Shown: piece after piece, positions 1 through 7,349 of the stretch
How positions within the stretch are numbered: position 1 is the stretch's first letter
Layout of the letters: each line of letters opens with the position of its first letter
NCBI GenBank assembly: GCA_045643425.1
Contig: JAZUKW010000041.1
Location: 1-19,102 of the forward strand
From: RGIG426 sp045643425
GTDB lineage: Bacteria > Bacillota > Clostridia > Oscillospirales > Acutalibacteraceae
DNA length: 19,102 nucleotides
Direction of reading: 5' to 3'
The notes under the pieces: generated by a model
The model's database searches: none
Seen by the model: the letters and a program-made list of their open reading frames with translations, nothing else
What the model was told of the DNA's origin: nothing
Program-made: the position numbers and the translations under genes

Positions 1-107
1 CATAAGTGACATCCCAAGAGCGCGTAGCGCGATTGGTCGGTGGAACTTATTCATGCAAGCGAAGCGCGTCGGTAGACCCTGCCCTACGGTATCATTTGAA
101 TTTTGTG
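1..107. other. Non-coding stretch, nothing identified
   Basis: No credible gene. A short frame can be opened from position 6 but it runs through the hairpin at 108-182, has no ribosome site and has a composition unlike a protein. CGCG-TAG-CGCG near 20-30 is a tiny palindrome without other support. This is probably the 3' flank of a gene to the left of the window. Confidence 0.4.
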
Positions 108-182
108 TGTAGGGGTCGGCGTCCTCGACGACCCCAATGGACAAGCACCGACCGGGGGCGGTCGGGGACGCCCGCCCCTACA
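108..182. repeat. Long imperfect inverted repeat (MITE/REP-like hairpin)
   Basis: Two 28-base arms, 108-135 and 155-182, are inverted copies of each other with 5 mismatches (23/28), separated by a 19-base spacer. Both arms begin at the outside with TGTAGGGG. No open reading frame is credible here. GC-rich hairpins with TGTAGGGGCGGGCG-type ends are, from memory, common dispersed intergenic repeats in gut Clostridia. The AT-rich flanks (TTTGAATTTTG on the left, AAAGAATTTGAG on the right) share GAATTT but do not form a clear target duplication. It sits between the unseen left neighbour and the 3' end of enolase, so it could also act as a structured 3' end. Confidence 0.7.
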
Positions 183-204
183 AAAGAATTTGAGTGTTTA
201 TCTT

Positions 205-226
205 GGCCCCCTCTGACGAGGGTGCC
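205..226. repeat. Small palindrome, probable remnant of a second dispersed repeat
   Basis: GGC-C-CCCTC / GAGGG-T-GCC forms a stem with a TGAC loop (CCCTC 209-213, GAGGG 218-222). It lies 22 bases beyond the first hairpin and is followed by ACAATTCTTAATT just before the enolase stop. The CCCTC-TGACGAGGG core resembles, from memory, a widespread intergenic repeat of gut Oscillospiraceae. The rest of that element is not recognisable, so this looks like a decayed copy. It has no U-tract on the enolase strand, so it is a poor terminator. Confidence 0.45.
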
Positions 227-268
227 GTCCCCTATGAACGTGCTGCGAGACAATTCTTAATTCCAAAT

Positions 269-1534
269 TTATACCACCCCAAACGCCGCGGCGTCGGCGA
301 GGAAGCGTTCGATCATCAAAAGACGGTTATATTTCGCCACTCGTTCGCCGCGGCAGGGGGCGCCTGCTTTGATTTGTCCGGCGTTGAGGGCAACGGCGAG
401 GTCGGCGATAAACGGGTCTTCCGTTTCGCCGGAGCGGTGGGAGACGACCGTTTTATAGCCACTTGTGCGCGCAAGGCGCAAAGTTTCCAGCGTTTCGGTG
501 AGGGTGCCGACTTGGTTCGGTTTTATCAGCACCGCGTTACACGCTTTTGCCAAAATGCCTTGCTTCAGGCGGGAGGTTTTGGTGACGAACAGGTCGTCGC
601 CGACTAATTGGATGCGTTCGCCGAGCCGAGCGGTGAGACGGGAAAACCCGTCAAAATCCTCCTCGCCGAGTCCGTCCTCCAGCGAAAACAGCGGATAGTC
701 GCGCGAGAGCTTGTCCCAATAGGTGATGAGGTCGTCGGAGGTCAGCGTGTAGCCGCGCTTCGGAAGAAGATACGTGCCGTCCTCCTGCGCCCATTCGGAG
801 GCGGCGGCATCGAGCGCGATACGCACCTCGCCTTTTTGGAAGCCCGCCGCCTCGATCGCGTTACAAAGCAGATCGAGCGCCGCCTCATCCGACGGCAGGT
901 CGGGCGCAAAGCCGCCCTCGTCGCCGACGGCGGTGGAAAGCCCGCGGGCGTGGAGCAGGGATTTTAGCTCGCGGGTGACGGCGCACGCCCATTCGAGCGC
1001 TTCGGCAAACGAGGAGGCGCCGACCGGAGCGAGCATAAATTCCTGAATATCCACGTTGTTATCGGCGTGGCGGCCGCCGTTCAGGACGTTGAGCAGCGGG
1101 CAGGGAAGCCGCACGGCGCTTTGACCGCCCAGGTCGCGAAACAGCGGAATATCCAAAAAGGCGGCTCTGGCGCGGGCAACGGCGAGTGAGACGGAAAGGG
1201 TCGCGTTGGCGCCGAGGGTGTGCTTGTTTTCGGTGCCGTCGAGCGCACAAAGCACGCGATCAACCGCCGCTTGGTCGGCGGCGGAGCAGCCGCGCAGGGC
1301 GGGGGCGATCGTTTCCTCTACGTGGCGGACGGCGTTTTGTACGCCTTTGCCGTCGAAGCGGTCGCCTTTGTCGCGCAGCTCAAGGGCTTCGTGCGTTCCC
1401 GTGGACGCGCCGCTCGGCACAGAGGCGACGCCCACCTGCCCGGTGTGCAAAAACACCTCGGTGCGGACGGTGGGAACGCCGCGGGAATCGAGAATTTCGT
1501 GGGAGGATATACGGGTGATGATCGGTTCGCTCAT
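269..1534 (-). CDS. eno: Enolase (phosphopyruvate hydratase)
   Basis: Cytosolic glycolytic enzyme converting 2-phosphoglycerate to phosphoenolpyruvate, Mg2+-dependent. The 421-residue product is close to the usual bacterial length of about 430. Family landmarks are present: substrate loop SGASTGTHEA (41-50), GDEGGFAP with the catalytic Glu at 206, metal ligands Asp242, Glu286 (LEDGL) and Asp313 (VGDDL), catalytic Lys338 (LIKPNQVGT), SHRSGET with His366, and the GAPCRGERVAKYN signature at 391-403. The ATG at 1534-1532 is preceded by GAGG (1544-1541 on the complement). It is transcribed alone, away from the LCP gene, with a shared 172-base divergent region. I could not pick a convincing promoter for it. 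Nothing is truncated or unusual in the active site. Confidence 0.98.
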   Translation of the reverse strand: MSEPIITRISSHEILDSRGVPTVRTEVFLHTGQVGVASVPSGASTGTHEALELRDKGDRFDGKGVQNAVRHVEETIAPALRGCSAADQAAVDRVLCALDGTENKHTLGANATLSVSLAVARARAAFLDIPLFRDLGGQSAVRLPCPLLNVLNGGRHADNNVDIQEFMLAPVGASSFAEALEWACAVTRELKSLLHARGLSTAVGDEGGFAPDLPSDEAALDLLCNAIEAAGFQKGEVRIALDAAASEWAQEDGTYLLPKRGYTLTSDDLITYWDKLSRDYPLFSLEDGLGEEDFDGFSRLTARLGERIQLVGDDLFVTKTSRLKQGILAKACNAVLIKPNQVGTLTETLETLRLARTSGYKTVVSHRSGETEDPFIADLAVALNAGQIKAGAPCRGERVAKYNRLLMIERFLADAAAFGVV

Positions 1535-1621
1535 ACGCTACCTCGTTTCGTTGTTTTTTATCCGTAGTATGACGGGATTTTCCGCCGTTTATACGAAAAT
1601 GTGAGAAAAATAAAAGAATAC

Positions 1622-1650
1622 TTGCGAAAATAGGGAAAGGGTGTTATAAT
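1622..1650 (+). promoter_or_regulatory. Sigma-A promoter of the LCP gene
   Basis: TTGCGA (1622-1627), 17-base spacer, TATAAT (1645-1650). The start codon lies 57 bases downstream of the -10 box. Confidence 0.8.
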
Positions 1651-1706
1651 AATCGCGTGTCCGTTAAAAAGATGTGTGCCTGCAACGTGAGTTGGGAGGT
1701 TTTGAT

Positions 1707-2789
1707 ATGGCGAAAAACGTGAAAAAAAAGAAAAGCCGTTTTTGGAAATTCTTTTGTGTGATCACGCTGGGCGTGCTCGGCGTAACGCTGATCGGCGGTG
1801 CTGTCGCTTTGAATTTTCTGTCGGACAGCCTGCTTGGTGAAATCAACTTTAAAACCGAGTCCGGCGATTCCCCTATTATCTGGAACGAGGCGGATTCGGT
1901 GGAACAGCCGGACGTGCCGATCAACCTCGCAAACTTAGAGGTGCGCGGGGATACGAAGAACATCCACAACTATTTCCTGCTGGGTATCGACTCCCGCGAC
2001 GGCAGCTTTTACGGTCGCTCGGATACGATGATGATCGCGTCGATCAACGACAACACCAAAACGATCAAGCTCATCTCGCTTTTGCGTGATACGTGGGCGA
2101 CCATCCCCGGAATGGACTATAACGGCGACGGCGCGGACGATTACGCGAAGCTCAACGCCGCGTATGCCTCCGGCGGATTCGAGCTGCTCAACAAAACGGT
2201 AAAACAAAACTTCTGTCTCGACATCGACGAATATGCCGCCGTCAACTTCGACGCGTTCTGCGTGGCGGTGGATGCGTTCGGCGGCGTGGATATTGAGGTG
2301 GACGATGCGGCCGCTCCGTGGATCCCGCTGTACGATCCCGGCGATCCCGACCGCTTTGCCCGCGATTTCTACGGCAACCAGATCCGCGAGCCGATCGGCT
2401 ACAGCGCTGATACTTATCACTTGCAGGGCTTCCAAGCGCTTGCGTTCTGCCGCGTGCGGTACTGCTATCCCGATTCGGACTTCAGCCGCCAGCAAAACCA
2501 GCGCAACGTGGTGAGCGCGCTGATGTCTACCGCCAAATCCTCCAGCCCGACGACGCTGTATTCGGTGGCGAAGAACGTGTTGCCTTACGTGACCACCAAT
2601 ATGACCAAAAAAGAGCTGGAAAAATATATCGTCAACGTGTTTAAGTACGCGGGCTATACCATCGAGAACGAGTATCATCTGCCGTCTCCGGGCGAATATT
2701 CCGATCTGTCGCTGTCCGGGTCGCTGGGACTTTGGATCGAGGATCCCGAAACTACGGTGCGCGCGCTTCACGAATACATTTACGGATAA
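1707..2789 (+). CDS. LytR-CpsA-Psr (LCP) family cell-wall glycopolymer ligase
   Basis: Probable membrane-anchored phosphotransferase that attaches teichoic acid or other undecaprenyl-phosphate-linked polymers to peptidoglycan. From the ATG at 1707 the product has 360 residues: a basic N-terminus (KKKKSRFWK), one membrane helix at about 14-38, then the LCP domain at about 88-280. LCP landmarks are LLGIDSR (91-97), GRSDTMMIASI (103-113), LLRDTW (125-130), KLNAAYASGG (148-157), FGGVDI (191-196), and LQGFQALAFCRVRY (239-252) followed by D-x-x-R-Q-x-x-Q-R. The arginines and aspartates that bind pyrophosphate in the family are therefore present. An in-frame ATG 11 codons upstream (1674) is rejected because GGGAGG (1694-1699) sits at the right distance for 1707. 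It is the first gene of a unit with the dockerin gene. The glycopolymer substrate cannot be told from sequence. Confidence 0.93.
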   Translation: MAKNVKKKKSRFWKFFCVITLGVLGVTLIGGAVALNFLSDSLLGEINFKTESGDSPIIWNEADSVEQPDVPINLANLEVRGDTKNIHNYFLLGIDSRDGSFYGRSDTMMIASINDNTKTIKLISLLRDTWATIPGMDYNGDGADDYAKLNAAYASGGFELLNKTVKQNFCLDIDEYAAVNFDAFCVAVDAFGGVDIEVDDAAAPWIPLYDPGDPDRFARDFYGNQIREPIGYSADTYHLQGFQALAFCRVRYCYPDSDFSRQQNQRNVVSALMSTAKSSSPTTLYSVAKNVLPYVTTNMTKKELEKYIVNVFKYAGYTIENEYHLPSPGEYSDLSLSGSLGLWIEDPETTVRALHEYIYG

Positions 2790-2796
2790 AACAAAA

Positions 2797-2825
2797 AACA
2801 CCCTGCCCCGCGGCGGGGTGTTTTT
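2797..2825 (+). terminator. Intrinsic terminator between the LCP and dockerin genes
   Basis: AACACCCTGCC / GGCGGGGTGTT stem with a CCGC loop and one G-U pair, followed by a T run. It ends only 18 bases before the next start codon and I see no new promoter, so the dockerin gene probably depends on readthrough. Confidence 0.85.
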
Positions 2826-2843
2826 GGGTCAGGAGAAAGAGCT

Positions 2844-3995
2844 ATGAACAAGACAACAAAACGGGGCTGGATGCTTGTGGCTTGCGTGTGCTTTTTGTTT
2901 TGCACGCTGTTTTCGACGCTGTGTCTCGCGGTCGAGACGGCGGGCGACGCCAACGTCGATCAAAGCGTGAATATGAAAGACGTGCTGGTGCTGCGCCAAT
3001 ATTTGGCGGGCATGGCGGAGCTTGCGTCGGTGCCGCACGCCGACGCCACCGTGGACGGCGAGGTCAATATGAAGGACGTGCTGTTCTTACGGTTGTATTT
3101 GGCGGGCGGCGGCGAGACGCTTGCGACCTTTACCACCGAAAAGCCCGCGCCGCAGCTTACCGCGCTGCAGGGGACCGACCGCACGCTCGGTGTGTGGTGG
3201 TGGCGCTGGTCGGACGGACGCAAAGAGGAAACGCGCGAGATGTATCTCGACTTTTTCGAGAAAAACGGCGTGACCGAAATTTACTATTATTGCGGCAGCC
3301 TTCTCAGCACGGAATTCAACCGCACCATCCTCCGCGATTTTGTGACGGCGGCGATGGCGCACGGAATGCGCGTGGCGTATCTGTTCGACGCGCAGGAGGT
3401 GGTCAACGCTACGAACCAAAGCTTTGAAAACGCGGTGGTCAGCTTTAATACCTACAACAGCGAATATCCCGAAGCGCCGCTGTACGGCATCCATTGTGAC
3501 ATTGAGCCGAAAGGGGATCGGATGCAGGATTACGTCGATAACTTCATCGTCGGTGACGTGTCGGTGGCGCGCGCGAGCGGCGTTTGCGTCGAGCTGGACA
3601 TCAACATGAATTGGGATCGGACGAAATTTAACTATATCGGCTCGGTCACGCATCTGTTCGACGGGACGGAGCTGCCGATTTACGAGATTTTGGCGAACAA
3701 CTGCGACTGTATGTGTATGATGTCCTACCGCACGTCGGCGGAGCGGCTTGTTAGGGGCACGCGGTATAGCCGCGAGGCGGCGCAAAAGGTCGGGACGAAA
3801 ATCGTCTACGGTATGGAATTCGGCGATTCGACCGAGGGACCGAACGTCGATTTCCATCTGCACAGCAAGGAGTACGTTTACGCGTTTGTGGCGGAGCTGG
3901 ACGCCGCCATGCAGCTGGAATCGCAGCCGGACGCCGGCTGGGGCTATGCGATCCACCACCAGCGCACGTGGTATGATATGAGAGAATTTGAATAA
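2844..3995 (+). CDS. Secreted dockerin protein with a GH18-like TIM-barrel domain
   Basis: Product of 383 residues. Signal peptide at 1-29 (basic start, hydrophobic core, LCLA end). A type I-like dockerin follows at about 34-90 with two calcium-loop/helix repeats: GDANVDQSVNMKDVLVLRQY (34-53) and DATVDGEVNMKDVLFLRLY (67-85). Both carry Met-Lys at the positions that usually set cohesin choice, so the module is symmetric; the second loop has Thr in place of the usual Asn. After a short linker, residues 113-383 look like a TIM barrel: GIHCDIEP (Asp219-Ile-Glu221) on a probable beta-4, MSYR (293-296) on beta-6 and GWGYAIHHQRTWYDM at the last strand. This layout recalls GH18 (DxE then MxYD), but the family is not certain. 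N-terminal dockerins are uncommon, since most sit at the C-terminus. AGGAG (2831-2835) supports the ATG. The natural partner would be a cohesin such as the one at 10648-11505. Confidence 0.85.
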   Translation: MNKTTKRGWMLVACVCFLFCTLFSTLCLAVETAGDANVDQSVNMKDVLVLRQYLAGMAELASVPHADATVDGEVNMKDVLFLRLYLAGGGETLATFTTEKPAPQLTALQGTDRTLGVWWWRWSDGRKEETREMYLDFFEKNGVTEIYYYCGSLLSTEFNRTILRDFVTAAMAHGMRVAYLFDAQEVVNATNQSFENAVVSFNTYNSEYPEAPLYGIHCDIEPKGDRMQDYVDNFIVGDVSVARASGVCVELDINMNWDRTKFNYIGSVTHLFDGTELPIYEILANNCDCMCMMSYRTSAERLVRGTRYSREAAQKVGTKIVYGMEFGDSTEGPNVDFHLHSKEYVYAFVAELDAAMQLESQPDAGWGYAIHHQRTWYDMREFE

Positions 3996-4008
3996 TTGAA
4001 AAAAATTC

Positions 4009-4037
4009 TTTACAAATGAGAATAATGGGTGTATAAT
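4009..4037 (+). promoter_or_regulatory. Sigma-A promoter of the CofE-like gene
   Basis: TTTACA (4009-4014), 17-base spacer, TATAAT (4032-4037). The spacer also contains ATGAGAA (4016-4022), a repeat of the half-site in the palindrome just downstream. Confidence 0.85.
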
Positions 4038-4048
4038 TATCGCTTGTG

Positions 4049-4065
4049 ATGAGAAAATTTCTCAT
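4049..4065. promoter_or_regulatory. Candidate Fur-family operator (perfect 8-1-8 palindrome)
   Basis: ATGAGAAAATTTCTCAT is a perfect inverted repeat around a central A, placed 11 bases after the -10 box, over or just past the expected start of transcription. The inner TGAGAAA-A-TTTCTCA has the 7-1-7 layout of Fur-family boxes and matches five of seven bases per half of the Fur consensus TGATAAT. A third half-site-like ATGAGAA lies in the promoter spacer. The regulator is inferred, not shown. Confidence 0.5.
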
Positions 4066-4103
4066 AAATACTTTGCTATAAAAACTCAAATGAGGTGTTA
4101 TAT

Positions 4104-5303
4104 ATGGGCAGAATGGTAGGAACGGTTTCCCGCGGCGTGCGCGCTCCCATCATCCGTGACGGCGATAACCTCGTCGACATCGTGGTGGAGTCGGTTCTCG
4201 CGGCGGCGAACGACAAAGAAGACGGGTTTGAGGTGCGCAACCGTGACGTCATTGCGGTGACGGAAGCGGTCGTGGCTCGCGCCCAGAACAACTACGCGAC
4301 GGTGGACGATATTGCCGCCGACGTCAAAGCCAAATTCGGCGGCGACACGGTGGGCGTTATTTTCCCGATCCTGAGCCGTAACCGCTTTGCGATCTGCTTG
4401 CGCGGTATTGCGAAGGGCGCGAAAAAAATCGTGCTGATGCTCAGCTATCCGTCGGACGAAGTGGGTAACCACCTCGTCTCCCTCGACCAGCTGGACGAGA
4501 AGGGCGTGGATCCGTACAAGGACGTGCTGACTAAAGACAAGTACCGCGAGCTGTTCGGCGAGAACAAGCACCCGTTCACCGGCGTGGACTACGTGTCTTA
4601 TTATGAGGATCTGATCAAAGAGTGCGGTGCTGAGGTGGAGATCATCCTCGCCAACGACCCGCGCGCGATCCTTGCCTATACCGACAACGTGCTGGCGTGT
4701 GACATCCACACCGCGCCGCGCACCAAACGCCTGCTCAAAGCTGCCGGCGCGAAAAAAGTGCTCGGCCTCGACGAGATCATGAATGCGTCGGTCAACGGCA
4801 GCGGCTATAACGAGGAATACGGTCTGCTCGGCTCGAATAAAGCGACCGAGGACAAGGTGAAGCTGTTCCCGCGTGACTGCGAGCCGTTCGTCAACGCGGT
4901 GCAGGAGAAGATCCTTGCCGCGACCGGCAAATGCGTCGAGGTCATGGTTTACGGTGACGGCGCGTTCAAGGATCCGGTGGGTATGATTTGGGAATTCGCC
5001 GATCCGGTCGTTTCCCCGGCGCACACCAAGGGCCTTATCGGTCAGCCGAACGAGGTCAAGCTCAAATACCTTGCCGACAACGACTTTAAAGATCTCGAGG
5101 GTGCGGAGCTGAAGGCCGCGATCGAGGAGTATATCCGTCATAAGGACGCCGACCTCGTCGGCAGTATGGCGTCGCAGGGCACGACCCCGCGCCGCTTGAC
5201 CGACCTCATCGGCTCGCTGTGCGACCTGACCTCCGGCAGCGGCGACAAGGGTACGCCGATCGTCTACATTCAGGGCTACTTCGACAACTACACCGCGGAA
5301 TAA
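4104..5303 (+). CDS. Long CofE-like (coenzyme F420-0:gamma-glutamyl ligase family) protein
   Basis: Product of 399 residues. Similar long proteins in Clostridia carry the label F420-0:L-glutamate ligase. Canonical archaeal CofE joins gamma-linked glutamate to F420-0 with GTP and is only about 250 residues, so this is an extended branch. Visible motifs: an N-terminal GTVSRGVRAPII, DVIAVTEAVVARAQ (48-61), a SRNRFAICLRGIAKGAKKI block (91-109), LANDPRAIL (182-190), VMVYGDGAFKDPVG (281-294), and the C-terminal SMASQGTTPRRLTDLIGSLCDLTSGSGDKGTP split over 354-385. The ATG at 4104 has TGAGGTG (4091-4097) six bases before it; the GTG at 4095 would overlap that site. It is monocistronic with its own promoter and terminator. 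No other F420 gene (cofC, cofD, cofG/H) is nearby, so its acceptor may not be F420; the fold assignment is firmer than the reaction. Confidence 0.8.
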   Translation: MGRMVGTVSRGVRAPIIRDGDNLVDIVVESVLAAANDKEDGFEVRNRDVIAVTEAVVARAQNNYATVDDIAADVKAKFGGDTVGVIFPILSRNRFAICLRGIAKGAKKIVLMLSYPSDEVGNHLVSLDQLDEKGVDPYKDVLTKDKYRELFGENKHPFTGVDYVSYYEDLIKECGAEVEIILANDPRAILAYTDNVLACDIHTAPRTKRLLKAAGAKKVLGLDEIMNASVNGSGYNEEYGLLGSNKATEDKVKLFPRDCEPFVNAVQEKILAATGKCVEVMVYGDGAFKDPVGMIWEFADPVVSPAHTKGLIGQPNEVKLKYLADNDFKDLEGAELKAAIEEYIRHKDADLVGSMASQGTTPRRLTDLIGSLCDLTSGSGDKGTPIVYIQGYFDNYTAE

Positions 5304-5307
5304 ACAA

Positions 5308-5338
5308 AAAAATCCCGTCCGAGAGGACGGGATTTTTT
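5308..5338 (+). terminator. Intrinsic terminator of the CofE-like gene
   Basis: AATCCCGTCC-GAGA-GGACGGGATT, a perfect 10-base-pair stem closed by a GAGA (GNRA-type) loop and followed by T6. The upstream A run makes it bidirectional in principle. Confidence 0.95.
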
Positions 5339-5350
5339 ATTTTCTCCGGC

Positions 5351-5378
5351 TTGACACCGCAGGAAAAGGGACTATAAT
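5351..5378 (+). promoter_or_regulatory. Sigma-A promoter of the MATE gene
   Basis: TTGACA (5351-5356), 16-base spacer, TATAAT (5373-5378), starting 13 bases after the preceding terminator. Confidence 0.85.
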
Positions 5379-5411
5379 AGAGGGGATGTAAAGAAAAAGG
5401 AGGGATGACCG

Positions 5412-6794
5412 ATGGCGATGACGGTTGCCCGCGAGCGGCGGGAAGATATGACCAATGGGCCGCTGTTTTTTAAATTGTTATGGTTTGCGTTGCCGCTGAT
5501 GCTGTCGGGAATGCTCCAGCTCTTATTCAGCGCGATGGATATGGTGGTGGTCGGTCAATTCGTCAGCAGCTCGGCGGTGGCGGCGATCGGCACGACCTAT
5601 TCGGTGACCAACCTGCTTGTCAACTTGTTTGTCGGCTTGTCGGTCGGTACGAGCGTGACGGTGGCGCAAGGCCTCGGCGCAAAAGACGACGCCGAGGTGG
5701 AGCGCATCGTCCACACGTCGGTAACGGTGAGCGTGATCGGCGGTTTGGTGCTCGGCATCATCGGCTTTTTTGCCGCAAAACCGCTTTTGGGGCTTATGTC
5801 TACGCCCGCCGATCTGCTCGATCAGGCGGCGCTGTATATGAAAATCTACTTCCTCGGGATGCCGGTGACGGCGCTGTATAACTTTTCGTCGGCGGTGCTT
5901 CGTTCCTCCGGCGACACCCGCCGCCCGCTCTATTTCTTAACGATAGCGGGCGTGCTGAACGTGTGCCTCAACCTCTTTTTCGTCATCGTATGCCATATGC
6001 GGGTGGAGGGCGTGGCGCTCGCTACCGTGCTGTCCCAAGCGGTGTCCGCGGGGCTCGTTTTGTGGTGGCTCAACCGCTTGAAAACAAGCATCCATTTGGA
6101 CTTTAAAAAGCTGAAGATCCACGGCCGCGCACTCAAAAAAATCATCCGTATCGGACTGCCGGCGGGGGTGCAGGGAACGCTCTTTGCGCTGTCGAACGTG
6201 ATGATCCAGTCGTCGGTCAACAGCTTCGGACCGACCGCGATGGCGGGCAACGCTGCCTCGGCGAGCATCGAGGGCTTTGAGTATATCGCGCTGGATGCGC
6301 CGCAGCACGCGGCGCTCACCTTTACGGGGCAGAACGTCGGCGCAAAAAAGCCGGAGCGTATCCGACGGGTTTTGTGGATCTGTATGCTGCTCGAAACGAT
6401 TTTCGGCGCGGTGTTCGGGTTGGCGTTTTGGCTGTTCGGAGAGTCGCTGATCGGGCTGTATATCCCGGACGATCCCGCCGCGATGCCGTTTGCGCTCACA
6501 AGGCTTATGGTGTTCGCGCTTACCTACGCCTTGTGCGGGTATATGAACGTGTTTGTCGGGTCACTTCGCGGTATGGGTGCGTCGCTCTTACCGACGTTCG
6601 TGACGCTCACCGGTGTGTGCGGGTTTCGAATTTTGTGGATCACGACGTTTTTCCGATTGCCCGCGTTCCACAGCCTTTTGTGGCTGTATCTCTCGTATCC
6701 GATCTCGTGGGCGCTCACTATCGTGGCGCACGGCATCTGCTGGATATTCGTTCGCCGGCGGCTTCTCCGGCGGTGGAATGCGGAAACGACTTGA
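5412..6794 (+). CDS. MATE family efflux transporter
   Basis: Polytopic inner-membrane exporter of 460 residues, typical for the multidrug and toxic compound extrusion family (NorM/DinF-like, H+ or Na+ coupled). About twelve hydrophobic helices can be read, in two related halves. The first half shows the family opening PLFFKLLWFALPLMLSGMLQ, then D43-MVVVGQFVSSSAVAAIG and LFVGLSVGTSVTVAQ; SSAVLRSSGDTRRPLYF ends the third-fourth helix segment; the second half opens with LKKIIRIGLPAGVQGTLFALSN. The ATG at 5412 has AAGGAGG (5397-5403) at eight bases; an ATG at 5405 is in another frame. The TGA stop lies inside the -35 box of the mscL promoter. The drug or metabolite exported cannot be predicted. 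Confidence 0.95.
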   Translation: MAMTVARERREDMTNGPLFFKLLWFALPLMLSGMLQLLFSAMDMVVVGQFVSSSAVAAIGTTYSVTNLLVNLFVGLSVGTSVTVAQGLGAKDDAEVERIVHTSVTVSVIGGLVLGIIGFFAAKPLLGLMSTPADLLDQAALYMKIYFLGMPVTALYNFSSAVLRSSGDTRRPLYFLTIAGVLNVCLNLFFVIVCHMRVEGVALATVLSQAVSAGLVLWWLNRLKTSIHLDFKKLKIHGRALKKIIRIGLPAGVQGTLFALSNVMIQSSVNSFGPTAMAGNAASASIEGFEYIALDAPQHAALTFTGQNVGAKKPERIRRVLWICMLLETIFGAVFGLAFWLFGESLIGLYIPDDPAAMPFALTRLMVFALTYALCGYMNVFVGSLRGMGASLLPTFVTLTGVCGFRILWITTFFRLPAFHSLLWLYLSYPISWALTIVAHGICWIFVRRRLLRRWNAETT

Positions 6795-6819
6795 CAAACC
6801 CTGCGGTTTGCGGTATGAT
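6791..6819 (+). promoter_or_regulatory. Sigma-A promoter of mscL, overlapping the MATE stop codon
   Basis: TTGACA (6791-6796), 17-base spacer, TATGAT (6814-6819). The TGA of TTGACA is the MATE stop codon (6792-6794). A small AAACC-CTGC-GGTTT hairpin lies in the spacer. No separate terminator is seen for the MATE gene. Confidence 0.85.
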
Positions 6820-6864
6820 ACGAGTGGATTTTCCATAAACTAACAAAAGAGGAGTTTTTTGAAA

Positions 6865-7302
6865 ATGAAAAAGTTTTTTGCGGATTTCAAAGAGTTTGCC
6901 ATGAAGGGCAACATCATCGACATGGCTGTCGGCGTCATCATCGGCGGTGCGTTCGGTAAAATCGTGACCGCGCTCGTCGAAAACATCGTGATGCCGCTCA
7001 TCACCCTGCTGACCGGCGGCGTGGCGGTTTCCGATTGGAAATGGGTTATTACCGAAGCGGACGAAGCGGCGGGCGTTGCCGAAAACGCGCTGTCCTACGG
7101 TCTGTTCATCCAGGCGATCATCGACTTCTTGCTGATCGCGCTGTCCATCTTCCTGGCGCTGAAAGTCATCATGAAAGCCAAGTCCCTGTTCGAGAAGAAA
7201 GAGGAAGAGGCTGAGGAGGAAGAGGCTCCGGCCGAGACCGCCGAGGACATCCTCAAAGACATCCGCGCCGCCCTTACCGGCAAAACGGACGAGGAAGAAT
7301 AA
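6865..7302 (+). CDS. mscL: Large-conductance mechanosensitive channel MscL
   Basis: Homopentameric inner-membrane channel that opens under membrane tension to release solutes in hypo-osmotic shock. The 145-residue product keeps the family layout: amphipathic N-helix (KKFFADFKEFAMKGN), first helix IDMAVGVIIGGAFGKIVTALVENIVMP (about 18-43) with the glycine-rich pore lining, a periplasmic loop, second helix FIQAIIDFLLIALSIFLALKVI (81-102), then a very acidic run (KKEEEAEEEEAPAETAED) and the C-terminal helix. Family length is about 130-150. The ATG at 6865 is chosen because AAGAGGAG (6847-6854) is ten bases away; a TTG at 6859 would be only four bases away. It has its own promoter and a bidirectional terminator. 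Confidence 0.97.
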   Translation: MKKFFADFKEFAMKGNIIDMAVGVIIGGAFGKIVTALVENIVMPLITLLTGGVAVSDWKWVITEADEAAGVAENALSYGLFIQAIIDFLLIALSIFLALKVIMKAKSLFEKKEEEAEEEEAPAETAEDILKDIRAALTGKTDEEE

Positions 7303-7312
7303 GCTGCACCAT

Positions 7313-7349
7313 AAAAAATCCCGCAACCACTTGGTTGCGGGATTTTTTT
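7313..7349. terminator. Bidirectional terminator shared by mscL and folT
   Basis: AAAAAATCCCGCAACC-ACTT-GGTTGCGGGATTTTTT: a 16-base-pair perfect stem whose A and T ends give a U-tract on either strand. Its T run reaches into the folT stop codon (7348-7350), so the two convergent genes end within 50 bases of each other. Confidence 0.95.

Noticed and set aside
6..260. Short + strand reading frame before enolase
   Set aside because: It crosses the 108-182 hairpin, has no ribosome site and shows no protein-like composition.
4104..5303. True F420 biosynthesis locus
   Set aside because: Only the ligase-like gene is present; no partner genes nearby, so the name is kept at family level.
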